A stretch of 64,000 bases of DNA from Ignavibacteriales bacterium (lineage in GTDB: Bacteria > Bacteroidota > Ignavibacteria > Ignavibacteriales > SURF-24): NCBI GenBank assembly GCA_003599415.1, contig QZKB01000067.1:1-64000 (forward strand), written 5' to 3'. A model generated the notes under the pieces. It had not been told where the DNA came from and ran no database searches. It saw only the letters and a list, made by a program, of their open reading frames with translations. Position numbers and translations under genes: made by a program. Shown one piece after another: positions 7,871-16,157 of the stretch. Position 1 is the first letter of the stretch. Each line of letters begins with the position of its first letter.

Positions 7871-9759
7871 GACTTAAAAATAGGTTAAAGGTAAATCAAT
7901 TAATTATTTTTGTTAGTGGATTAGTTTTACTAACAGCCTCTGCTCTTGTCTTCCTTTTAATTCTGAAAAATGTTTACGGCAAGTACGACATTTCTGAAAT
8001 TATTCCTACAAAGAAAAATTTATACATTTTTGAAAGTCCGACTAACTTCAAGGTTGGGTTACTCTACTCAAAGTACACTGAAAATATGCTTCCCCAGGGA
8101 AGCACTTGGTTGAGTGATAACATTTCAACGTGGAAAACCTTTTTTGGAAATCTAAAAATATCTTATGAAGTAATATCCGATCAGACAATTGAACTTGGGA
8201 AGCACAAACAGTTTAATATTATTGTATTGCCGGGTACAAAATCATTAAGCGATAAAGAAATAAATCAAATAAAAAAATATGTGGAAGAAGGCGGCAGCAT
8301 ATTTTCTACCAGCGGTACTGCTTCTTATTCAAATGATGGTAAATGGCGCGGATGGGATTTCTTTTCTGAAGTGTACGGCTTAAAATTTACAACTGAAATT
8401 AAACCGGATGAACATTCTAAAATTCACACTTTAAGAGGAGGTTTACCTTTAACTGCGGGAATTCCTACCGGGTTTCCTTTAAAGATTGCAACATGGGATA
8501 GACCTGTTTCGTGTGAAGTTCTGGATCCAAGAACTATACAGGTAAGCTTCTGGTATAATTTCAGGAAGGAAGCCGGACTTGTAATTGAAGAAATAGAGAA
8601 AAGCGCGGGAATTGTTTACGGCACCTATGGAAAGGGAAGATTTGTCTGGTACGGATTTGAACTCAATTCTGTTTTAGGTGAACAGGAAGATTACGTTAAT
8701 TTTGAAAAGCTATTTAAGAATTCCATTAACTGGCTTATTCATGCACCAACAAGCCTTGTAAAGGATTGGCCTTCGCGGTATCGTGCGGCAGCAATCATTG
8801 TTCCTACTTTAACAACGCAAGTCTGGAATGTAAAAAATGTAATTAATATTGCAAGGAATGAACGTATTCCGCTGACTTTTCTTGTTGAACCAAATATTGC
8901 CGAAGAGAATAAAACTCTTTTACAGGAAATGCGCAATTACGGAGATGTGGGGAATATAATTGATATTGGTTATCTGGAATCAGTTGATGATACTGTTAAC
9001 AAATTGTTTAATTATAATTCGCAGTTTGTCCGTTTTAAGAACGGTAAGACTCTTGTTGAAAAAATTCCTACTGTAAAAGTTAAAGGTGCTGTTCCAATGT
9101 ATGGATTGTATGATGAGAACAGCTTACAGGCTTTGGTTCATTCGGATTATGAATTTGTTTTTACTGACTCGCTTACTGACAGGTCAGTTCCAAAAACAAT
9201 TATAAGAGGTGAAAAGAAAATTGTCTCATTCACAAAAACTGCAAGAGATGATTATGAAGTTATAAGAGATTATGGATTGAAAGACAAAAACTTCCAGCTC
9301 TATACATACAAGGAAGATGTAGATAGATTATTGTTTGAAGGTGGTGTATATATTTTAAAGGTTCATACAGATTATCAATGCAGACCTGAATATGCAAGCG
9401 TCATCCAGGATTTAATAAGGTACATGAAATCCCAGAATATTTGGATCACGTCTGCTTCGGAAATTAAAGATTGGTGGTTATCCAAAACCAACCTTGAACT
9501 TTCTACGGAAGCCCGCAGCAGCAGAAGAATGGCTATTGAAATTTCAAATCCCGGAAAGGTTGATGTGGAAAATGTTGACGTCCAGATAAATTTGAATAAG
9601 CCCGTAAAGAATATTCAGATTTCTTCTGAAATTTTCGGCACTAAGATTCCAAAGTATGAAATAAATCCGAGAACAAACTCCTTGCATCTGAAACTTAAAA
9701 AGATGGAAGCCGGAGAAACCGTAAGCTACTTTATTGATTATGATAATGTTACTCTATAG
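7861..9759 (+). CDS. membrane-anchored protein with GATase-like and degenerate NodB-like deacetylase domains
   Basis: Translation begins at GTG 7861 inside the preceding gene. One membrane anchor (about 13-36) places the rest in the periplasm. Residues about 60-295 resemble a class-I glutamine-amidotransferase-like or beta-galactosidase-trimerisation fold (IIVLPGTKSLS, then YGKGRFVWYGFELN). Residues about 300-540 follow the layout of NodB polysaccharide deacetylases: RAAAIIVPTLTT, then PLTFLVEPN, and near the end ILKVHTDYQ and SASEIKDWW. The Asp-Asp and His-x-x-x-His metal motifs are not visible, so it is probably not an active deacetylase. A short C-terminal beta-sandwich follows. In context it may bind or shepherd the glycan instead of modifying it. 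Confidence 0.6.
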   Translation: MAVGLKNRLKVNQLIIFVSGLVLLTASALVFLLILKNVYGKYDISEIIPTKKNLYIFESPTNFKVGLLYSKYTENMLPQGSTWLSDNISTWKTFFGNLKISYEVISDQTIELGKHKQFNIIVLPGTKSLSDKEINQIKKYVEEGGSIFSTSGTASYSNDGKWRGWDFFSEVYGLKFTTEIKPDEHSKIHTLRGGLPLTAGIPTGFPLKIATWDRPVSCEVLDPRTIQVSFWYNFRKEAGLVIEEIEKSAGIVYGTYGKGRFVWYGFELNSVLGEQEDYVNFEKLFKNSINWLIHAPTSLVKDWPSRYRAAAIIVPTLTTQVWNVKNVINIARNERIPLTFLVEPNIAEENKTLLQEMRNYGDVGNIIDIGYLESVDDTVNKLFNYNSQFVRFKNGKTLVEKIPTVKVKGAVPMYGLYDENSLQALVHSDYEFVFTDSLTDRSVPKTIIRGEKKIVSFTKTARDDYEVIRDYGLKDKNFQLYTYKEDVDRLLFEGGVYILKVHTDYQCRPEYASVIQDLIRYMKSQNIWITSASEIKDWWLSKTNLELSTEARSSRRMAIEISNPGKVDVENVDVQINLNKPVKNIQISSEIFGTKIPKYEINPRTNSLHLKLKKMEAGETVSYFIDYDNVTL

Positions 9760-9796
9760 GTCAATTTCGTAATGCCTAATAAGCGGAATAATAGAA

Positions 9797-11608
9797 ATGA
9801 AAAAACTGATACCAAAAACTTTTATCCTTTTAATACTAGTTGCGTTATTTTATGTAGGCTGCGTTGATCAATTAACATCTTCGGATACTCTTCCTCCTTA
9901 TATAACATTATCAAGTCCTAAATCAAACGACACTATTACGGTTGCTGAAGCAGATACTTTTATATATGCTGCTTCTGATGACCAGGAGTTATCGGCAATT
10001 CAACTTTATGTAAATGATGTTTTACAACAAAGTTTTAAGGTAGAAGATGATATTCTGCCGACTGTGTATTTTGTGCCTGATTCAGCGAAATTGAACCAGC
10101 TTGTGAAGATATATCTTAAGGCTGTTGATATTGCAGGTAATACAAATTCCAGTAACGAGGCTTTAAATGTATTCATAAGTGAAAACCGGAATCCGCCTTA
10201 TGCTCCTTCAGGTCTTTCTATTGAAATTCTTTCAACAACTTCTATTAAACTGACATGGAAAGATAACTCACTTAATGAAAGCGGTTTTGAAATTTACAGA
10301 AGAGAATCTACCGGCAGTTATTCAAAATTAAAATCAGTTGCAGCAAATGCTGTATCCTATGAAGATAATACGTTAGAAAGCAATAAGATATATTTCTACA
10401 AAATAAGGGCGGTTAATAAGTACGGTAATTCGAACTATACTTCGGAAGTAAATTCACTTGGTATCGGTGAACTGAATGCCCCTTCACAATTAACAGGGAC
10501 ACCAATAAGCACTAAGAAAATAAAACTTACGTGGAAAGATAATTCCACTGAAGAAACAAGTTTTATTATCCAAAGGAAATATGCCGGCGATATTAGCTTT
10601 TCGTTAAAGGCTACAGTTGGGGCTAATATTACAGAGTATACAGATGAAGGTTTATTTACAGGGACGACTTATGTTTACAGAATTGCAGCTAAAAAGGATA
10701 CTTCTTATTCCGATTGGTCTAATGAGGTTGAAGTTACAACATTAAGTGAAGATTATGCTGCGCCTGCAAACCTTACTGCATCATATTCAACATCCCCGTT
10801 AAGAGTAGTGCTTAACTGGACGGATACTAACCTTAATGAAGTTTATACAAGAATTTTCAGAAAGCTTGATACTGATTCAAAGTTCACTCAGATTGATTCT
10901 GTTAGCGAAGGAATTAATACTTATTCGGATTACAATGTAACTGCGGCAAATTATATTTATAAGGTGCAGGTTAGAACAACTGCCGGTTATGTTTCTGACT
11001 TTTCTAACACGGCCCAGATAACTGTTCCGATTGTACCTCCAACAGCGCCATCAGGTTTAACTTTATATAATCTTGGTAATGGTATTTACAATCTAGAGTG
11101 GACAGATAATTCAAGTGACGAAACAGGATTTGAGCTTTGGCGCAAAGACGGAACTGCTGATTATGCACTCATTAAATCGTTAGATGCAAATGTTACAAGT
11201 ACAAACGATGCGGTACAAAATGTAAATTTACTCTATCAATACAAAGTACGAGCAGTTAAAAACCTGGTAGCATCGGATTTTAGTAATGTTGTTAGTTCAA
11301 CGGGAGGAACAAGCTCATATCCAAGACCAACAAACATAAAGGCAGTATTTGTCAGTAAGGATTCAATAGGTTTTTCCTGGACAAATAATGCTACAAACGG
11401 ATTGGTAATTATAATTCAGAGAAAATGGACGTCGTGGGGATCTTATTCCGAATTGGCAAGGGTCCTGCCTAATTCAACTCAATATGTTGACAGGTTTAGT
11501 TTTACAGTTGGTACCGAATACTATTACAGGATAAAAGTAAAAAGCGTGTCAGGAGAAGAGTCCGATTGGTCTGATGAATTAATTATCACCATTCCCTCCC
11601 GAAAATAA
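9797..11608 (+). CDS. lipoprotein with Ig-like domain and about five fibronectin type III domains
   Basis: The 603-residue precursor has a lipoprotein signal ending in the lipobox YVGC. An Ig/cadherin-like module (about 30-115, starting PPYITLSSP) is followed by roughly five FN3 repeats (about 130-600). Each shows the PxxL....S....L.W.DNS pattern and a Y.Y.IRAV-like G strand; DNSLNESGFEIYRR and DNSSDETGFELWRK show the internal repetition. It would sit on the outer membrane and bind protein or carbohydrate. It follows the deacetylase-like gene by 37 bp, suggesting co-transcription with the putative glycan system. Confidence 0.75.
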   Translation: MKKLIPKTFILLILVALFYVGCVDQLTSSDTLPPYITLSSPKSNDTITVAEADTFIYAASDDQELSAIQLYVNDVLQQSFKVEDDILPTVYFVPDSAKLNQLVKIYLKAVDIAGNTNSSNEALNVFISENRNPPYAPSGLSIEILSTTSIKLTWKDNSLNESGFEIYRRESTGSYSKLKSVAANAVSYEDNTLESNKIYFYKIRAVNKYGNSNYTSEVNSLGIGELNAPSQLTGTPISTKKIKLTWKDNSTEETSFIIQRKYAGDISFSLKATVGANITEYTDEGLFTGTTYVYRIAAKKDTSYSDWSNEVEVTTLSEDYAAPANLTASYSTSPLRVVLNWTDTNLNEVYTRIFRKLDTDSKFTQIDSVSEGINTYSDYNVTAANYIYKVQVRTTAGYVSDFSNTAQITVPIVPPTAPSGLTLYNLGNGIYNLEWTDNSSDETGFELWRKDGTADYALIKSLDANVTSTNDAVQNVNLLYQYKVRAVKNLVASDFSNVVSSTGGTSSYPRPTNIKAVFVSKDSIGFSWTNNATNGLVIIIQRKWTSWGSYSELARVLPNSTQYVDRFSFTVGTEYYYRIKVKSVSGEESDWSDELIITIPSRK

Positions 11609-11661
11609 AATGTTAATGCGCTGGTTCCCGAATAACATTTGAAAAAAGATCACTGGAAAGT

Positions 11662-14600
11662 ATGATTAATAATTCTGGTTTCTTCAAGGTATTAGACAGC
11701 TTTAGAGAGTTATCATTTATTCTTGATAATAAGGGGAGAATCATATTCAGCAACCAGGCAGCTAAAGTATCAAGGTTTTTTGAAAGACAGGAAGAATTAT
11801 TCTTTAACTATTTTCCGGAAGAGAGTAAAAAAAAAGTATCTGAATTATTCTATACAACAATTACACAAAGGACTGCAATTACTGAAGTCTTAGGTATAGA
11901 GCAGAAAGAAAATAAAGCCGACATAAAATTAAATTTCACTTATTATAATATTGAATCAGATGAAATTGTAATTGCAAAGGTTACCGAGCTGGGAGCAGGT
12001 GAACCTGAAGGCAAGAAAATAAAATTCACATCCTCCAGGCTGGATCTTAATGAATTATTAAAAGACCCTATACAAATAAAAATCTTTGAACAGCTTAAAT
12101 CTGATTTCCCCTTTACTCTTATAAGTAAGAACAACTTTAAAAAAGAAATAAATAAACTTGATGATCTGTTCTGGATAAAAGATCCGCAGAGAAAATACGT
12201 GGTAGTAAATAATTCGTTTTCACATTTCCTTGGCTTACCTGCAAACCAGGTAGAAGGAAGATATGAATACGAATTTTTGCCGCCGTATCTTTCTGACTTT
12301 TCAAAGTCGATGGGCAATTATGTTAGAAATACTTCTAACGTAATTATACAGGAAGGTTTTCCCTTCCTTTATACACCGGAAGATAAAAACCTGAGGATTA
12401 TTGAAATACCAATCTGCGATCTTGATAATGAAGTGCTTGCCCTTGTTGGTATTTCCCAAAATATTCAAAAGGAACAGAATGAAAATGAATTCTTTGGTAA
12501 AAATTTAGTTAAAAACCTGGAAGTTCCTGTTCTTGTTATTGATGTGAACAACAAGTTGATATTTGTTAATTCATCATTCAAAGAAAAGTTACCGTTGACG
12601 AAATATGATACAAACGGTAAAATTATATTTAATGCGTATTCAGAGTTGTCTTTTGAGCTGAATAAGTTTCTTTATTCTGAGGAACTTGCAGAATCGGTAA
12701 AAAAAATTAATATCCCGACGAATAATTTTAGTAATACATTCTTTGATTTTCAGTTCAGAAAAATTTATAATGAAGGTACAGAATTAAAAGGATTAATGAT
12801 TACCATCATCGAAGATGATGATGACATCCTGAATAAAATATTTAAAGCCAGCAGAGGAAAAATGTACGAAGTAATAATACAAAACAGTCCCGAACCGATG
12901 TTTGTTTACGATATTGAAAATTTAAGATTCCTTGAAGTAAACCGGGCCGCATTAAATTTGTACGGTTACACAAAGGATGAATTTATGCAAATGGATTTAA
13001 CCGATCTTTATGCGCCTGAAGATATTCAGACATTACTGAATACATCTGAATCGGAAATGGGTGAAATGAAATTTACCGGCCCATGGCGTCAGAAAAAGAA
13101 AGATGGTTCTATTGTATTTGTTGAAATAAGTAAATCTAGTTTCCAGTTCAGGGAAAAGAATGCTCACTTTAACATCATTCGCGATATAACAGAGAATATT
13201 AAAATTCAAAAAGAAATCCAGCTTTACAAAGCTTCGTATGATAACTCAAATGATTTGTTATTTACTGTTGATAGTGACGGCTTTGTTGTTTCTGCCAATA
13301 AAGTTTCCCTGGATATCCTGGGTTACACTTATGTTGAACTGGATTGCAGACCATTTATTACCTTAGTTTCCGATGACAACAGATCACTAATACTTAATAA
13401 TATCTTTAACACGGAGATTTCTTCTACAATAAAATTAAGTGCTTCTCTTAAAAAGAAAAATGGAGAGTTAATTGCTATGACAATATTAGCGACTCCAATC
13501 TTCGATCTTGCAAAACAGATTGTAGCATATAGTCTAATTGCTTCGCCCGAAATTCTTACAACGCAATTGAAATCATCAGAAGCTGCTGATGCTGCGGTAA
13601 GTAAGAAGGTTGTACAGGAGAAGGGAATCGATATTGAATTCTTGTCTAATGTATTTCATGAAATTTTAACTCCTATGAATGTTATTCTTGGATTTGTTCA
13701 GGAAATTGTTGAGAATATTGAGAAACCGACATTAGAACAAAAAGAATCGATGGAAATTATTGAGCAGAACAGGGAAGTGTTGCTGCAAACAATGAACTCT
13801 TTACTTGAGTATTCTCATCTTGAACAGAATAAAATAGAGTTCATAACTAAGAAATTCCTTTTTACGGATGTTGTTGAATCGTTGCAGAAAAGAACACAGA
13901 AGATTGCTAAGACAAGAAATATTGAATTTTCCTACGGTAAAATTTCTTCATCGCTTAACATTGAAACCGATGTACAGAAGCTTGAGACTTTTCTTGTAAT
14001 GTTTATAACAATTGCTATGCATATTACTAGGGAAAAGAAGATTTTCCTTTCTGCTTACCAGTATAATGATGAACATTTTATTGTAAGCGTAAAAGACAGC
14101 CGTAAATCCGTAAGTCCTTACCTTGCAGAGAATCTTAAAAATATTCTAACCGGAGTTAGCTACAAAAAAGATTTCGGTGTTTCAAGACTTACATTAAAAT
14201 TATCCAATAAACTACGGGAAATGCTTTCAGGTGAATTCAAGTATATCGAAAGAAATAATGAAATCCTGGAAGCCGGTTTTGTATTTCCAATGGTTGTGGT
14301 TACACCGGGTATATTGGAAATTAAAGAAGCAGAAATTATTGCTCCTGAAGAAGTTGAAGAAACTCCCGCACATGAAACTGTAGAGGAATTTGAGGTTGCT
14401 GAAGAGATTATCACAACTAAATTTGAACCTCATTTGAAAACCACAAATGAATTTGAGCGTGAAGCTGCCGTAAAAGAAGAATTAGTGGAAGTTGAAATCC
14501 AATCTAAAAAGAATCTTCCCGAAGAAAAAATAGAGGTAAAACCGGAAATAATTCAGGAAGTAAAACCAAAAGAAAAATTTGATTTAACAAATGTTCATTG

Positions 14601-14955
14601 TTTATATGTGGAAGATCAGGTTGATTCCCAGATATTATTCAAAGTGCAGTTAAAGGAAGCTAAAAAAATTGATTTTGCAGTGAGCTTTGAAGCAGCACTG
14701 CCTCTGCTTCAGCAGTTCAAATATGATTTTATTGTCCTGGATATTAACCTGCAGGGAGAATATAACGGTCTTGATGCATTGAGAATAATAAGAAAATTAC
14801 CCGGTTATGAAACCTCAAAGATTATTGCTGTTACAGCTTATGTTCTTCCCGGGGATAAAGATAAATTTATTGCTGCCGGGTTTAATGATTTTATATCTAA
14901 ACCAATCTTAAGAGAAAAATTAATTGACTCATTGAATAAGATCATGAACACCTAA
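11662..14955 (+). CDS. multi-PAS hybrid sensor histidine kinase with degraded ATPase domain and C-terminal receiver
   Basis: This 1097-residue protein has no obvious membrane segments, so it is probably a cytoplasmic sensor. About five PAS or PAS-like domains fill residues 5-635; the clearest are at about 405-520 and 525-635. A HisKA dimerisation helix carries FHEILTPMN, keeping the phospho-accepting His. The following domain (about 740-870) lacks a recognisable N-box Asn and DxGxG loop; VKDSRKSV stands where a G1 box is expected. A Glu-rich linker (about 880-965) leads to a receiver domain with the acidic pair (YVED), phospho-acceptor VLDINL, AVTAY and the SKP lysine, so the receiver looks intact. 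It may take phosphate from a partner kinase. It closes the putative glycan block. Confidence 0.8.
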   Translation: MINNSGFFKVLDSFRELSFILDNKGRIIFSNQAAKVSRFFERQEELFFNYFPEESKKKVSELFYTTITQRTAITEVLGIEQKENKADIKLNFTYYNIESDEIVIAKVTELGAGEPEGKKIKFTSSRLDLNELLKDPIQIKIFEQLKSDFPFTLISKNNFKKEINKLDDLFWIKDPQRKYVVVNNSFSHFLGLPANQVEGRYEYEFLPPYLSDFSKSMGNYVRNTSNVIIQEGFPFLYTPEDKNLRIIEIPICDLDNEVLALVGISQNIQKEQNENEFFGKNLVKNLEVPVLVIDVNNKLIFVNSSFKEKLPLTKYDTNGKIIFNAYSELSFELNKFLYSEELAESVKKINIPTNNFSNTFFDFQFRKIYNEGTELKGLMITIIEDDDDILNKIFKASRGKMYEVIIQNSPEPMFVYDIENLRFLEVNRAALNLYGYTKDEFMQMDLTDLYAPEDIQTLLNTSESEMGEMKFTGPWRQKKKDGSIVFVEISKSSFQFREKNAHFNIIRDITENIKIQKEIQLYKASYDNSNDLLFTVDSDGFVVSANKVSLDILGYTYVELDCRPFITLVSDDNRSLILNNIFNTEISSTIKLSASLKKKNGELIAMTILATPIFDLAKQIVAYSLIASPEILTTQLKSSEAADAAVSKKVVQEKGIDIEFLSNVFHEILTPMNVILGFVQEIVENIEKPTLEQKESMEIIEQNREVLLQTMNSLLEYSHLEQNKIEFITKKFLFTDVVESLQKRTQKIAKTRNIEFSYGKISSSLNIETDVQKLETFLVMFITIAMHITREKKIFLSAYQYNDEHFIVSVKDSRKSVSPYLAENLKNILTGVSYKKDFGVSRLTLKLSNKLREMLSGEFKYIERNNEILEAGFVFPMVVVTPGILEIKEAEIIAPEEVEETPAHETVEEFEVAEEIITTKFEPHLKTTNEFEREAAVKEELVEVEIQSKKNLPEEKIEVKPEIIQEVKPKEKFDLTNVHCLYVEDQVDSQILFKVQLKEAKKIDFAVSFEAALPLLQQFKYDFIVLDINLQGEYNGLDALRIIRKLPGYETSKIIAVTAYVLPGDKDKFIAAGFNDFISKPILREKLIDSLNKIMNT

Positions 14956-14979
14956 AAATGAAATCATTTTAAATTTTTC

Positions 14980-15007
14980 TTGACAATAAATATCCTCTTT
15001 TATAAAT
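14980..15007 (+). promoter_or_regulatory. candidate sigma-70-type promoter of lexA
   Basis: TTGACA at 14980-14985 and TATAAA at 15001-15006 (15-nt spacer, or ATAAAT with 16) lie about 100 bp upstream of the lexA start. The -10 element runs into the long palindrome described next, the arrangement expected for an autorepressed promoter. The spacer is slightly short. Confidence 0.5.
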
Positions 15008-15030
15008 TGCCATACAAATGTATGGCAATT
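15005..15030. promoter_or_regulatory. 26-bp perfect palindrome, candidate LexA operator
   Basis: The arms AATTGCCATAC and GTATGGCAATT are exact reverse complements around AAAT, giving a 26-bp inverted repeat. It overlaps the -10 region and presumed start site of the lexA promoter. LexA classically represses its own gene through such a site, though operator sequences differ widely between phyla and this one is not a familiar consensus. The element also has a T-run after it (TCTTTTTAG), so the alternative is a rho-independent terminator for the upstream kinase gene. Confidence 0.45.
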
Positions 15031-15098
15031 TCTTTTTAGTCTGACCCATCCATTTATTCCTTTTCAATATTGTAAGTAACATTACCGAAGGTTTATCT

Positions 15099-15719
15099 AT
15101 GGCACGAGATATTACTGAAATACAAAAGAAAATACTGGATTTTCTTTTAGATCATAAATTTGAAAAAGGCATGCCTCCAACCCTTGCCGAAGTAGCGCAA
15201 AAGTTTGGCTACAAAAACAGGGCCACTGTGCAGCAACATCTTGGGGCGCTTGTGAAAAAAGGATTTATTAAGAAAAATCCTAAGCTTGCCCGTGGTATTG
15301 AAATTACTATTGAGGATAAGTTTTTTATTCCTCGTCCTGTAATAGGAGAAGTTGCCGCCGGTAATCCTTTGACTATTTATCCGGATGCAATCGATACTGT
15401 AAATCTTCCAACCATTGCAAGAGTACCAAAGGATTCATTCCTTCTTAAGGTAAAAGGGGATAGCCTTAAGGATGCTTTTATTTTTAACGGTGATATTGTT
15501 ATTGTGAATCCGAATAATGAACCATCCAATGGGCAAATTGTAATTGCAATTTTAGATGATGCCGCTACCATTAAACGTTTTTATAAAAATAAAAACGGAA
15601 TTGAACTAAGACCGGAAAACCCGGAGTATAAACCTATCTTCATAAAAAAAGAGTATCCAAGGTTTAAAATTGTAGGCGTTGCAATTGGCGTTTACAGGAA
15701 TATGGAATGGAAGAATTAA
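15099..15719 (+). CDS. lexA: LexA SOS repressor / self-cleaving S24 peptidase
   Basis: The 206-residue product has the full LexA layout. Residues 1-65 are the winged helix (QKKILDFLLDH, then TVQQHLGALVKKGFI). The autocleavage site appears as Ala-Gly in GEVAAGNP, the catalytic Ser lies in KGDSLKDA (about 121) and the Lys in ATIKRF (about 157). The usual GDSM is GDSL here, which keeps the serine. GAAGG precedes the ATG. It would repress DNA-damage genes until RecA filaments trigger cleavage. Ada- and AlkD-type repair genes follow within 4 kb, though they need not share its regulon. Confidence 0.95.
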   Translation: MARDITEIQKKILDFLLDHKFEKGMPPTLAEVAQKFGYKNRATVQQHLGALVKKGFIKKNPKLARGIEITIEDKFFIPRPVIGEVAAGNPLTIYPDAIDTVNLPTIARVPKDSFLLKVKGDSLKDAFIFNGDIVIVNPNNEPSNGQIVIAILDDAATIKRFYKNKNGIELRPENPEYKPIFIKKEYPRFKIVGVAIGVYRNMEWKN

Positions 15720-15734
15720 ACTGATACAACATGA

Positions 15735-15756
15735 ATCCTGAAAATAATTTCAGGAT
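15735..15756 (+). terminator. hairpin downstream of lexA
   Basis: ATCCTGAAA and TTTCAGGAT form a perfect 9-bp stem with an ATAA loop, 16 bp after the lexA stop. No T-run follows, so it could be an attenuating or mRNA-stabilising stem instead of a true intrinsic terminator. Confidence 0.45.
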
Positions 15757-15792
15757 AAATAAATCAATCATACTAATTTAATGGAGTAACTT

Positions 15793-16086
15793 ATGGAAAT
15801 TTCTGCCTGCGGAATTGATTGTTCAAAATGTTCATATTTTAAAATAACCTGCGATGGCTGTATTGCCGTAAAGGGTTCTCCCTTTTGGGCTAAAGATTTT
15901 TTTCCTGGTAAAATTTGTTCTTTGTATGAATGCGCTATTATTAAAAATAGCTTTAAGAACTGCGGTCAATGTAATGAGCTACCTTGTAAAATGTACGTTG
16001 AACTGAAAGATCCGAACATGAGCGATGAGGAACATCAAAAGTCAATTGTTGAACGTGTACAAAGATTGAAGCAAAACTTAAATTAA
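15793..16086 (+). CDS. DUF3795 cysteine-rich small protein
   Basis: This 97-residue cytoplasmic protein has nine or more cysteines in the DUF3795 pattern: ACGIDCSKC at the start, CDGC, KICSLYECA, then NCGQCNELPCK, followed by a helical tail. The cysteines suggest metal binding (zinc or Fe-S). The molecular function of the family is not established to my knowledge. GGAG lies just upstream of the ATG. It sits between lexA and ada with its own short leader. Confidence 0.75.
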   Translation: MEISACGIDCSKCSYFKITCDGCIAVKGSPFWAKDFFPGKICSLYECAIIKNSFKNCGQCNELPCKMYVELKDPNMSDEEHQKSIVERVQRLKQNLN

Positions 16087-16157
16087 AAAATGGTTGTTAA
16101 ATTTCCGGTAGAGATGATTCAAGTTAGATATTAGTTTTAATGAAAAAGGAATTTAAA

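Noticed and set aside
14955-14971. AAAATGA/TCATTTT hairpin right after the hybrid kinase gene
   Set aside because: The stem is almost all A-T with a 2-nt loop and would be too weak for termination; the next palindrome is a better candidate.
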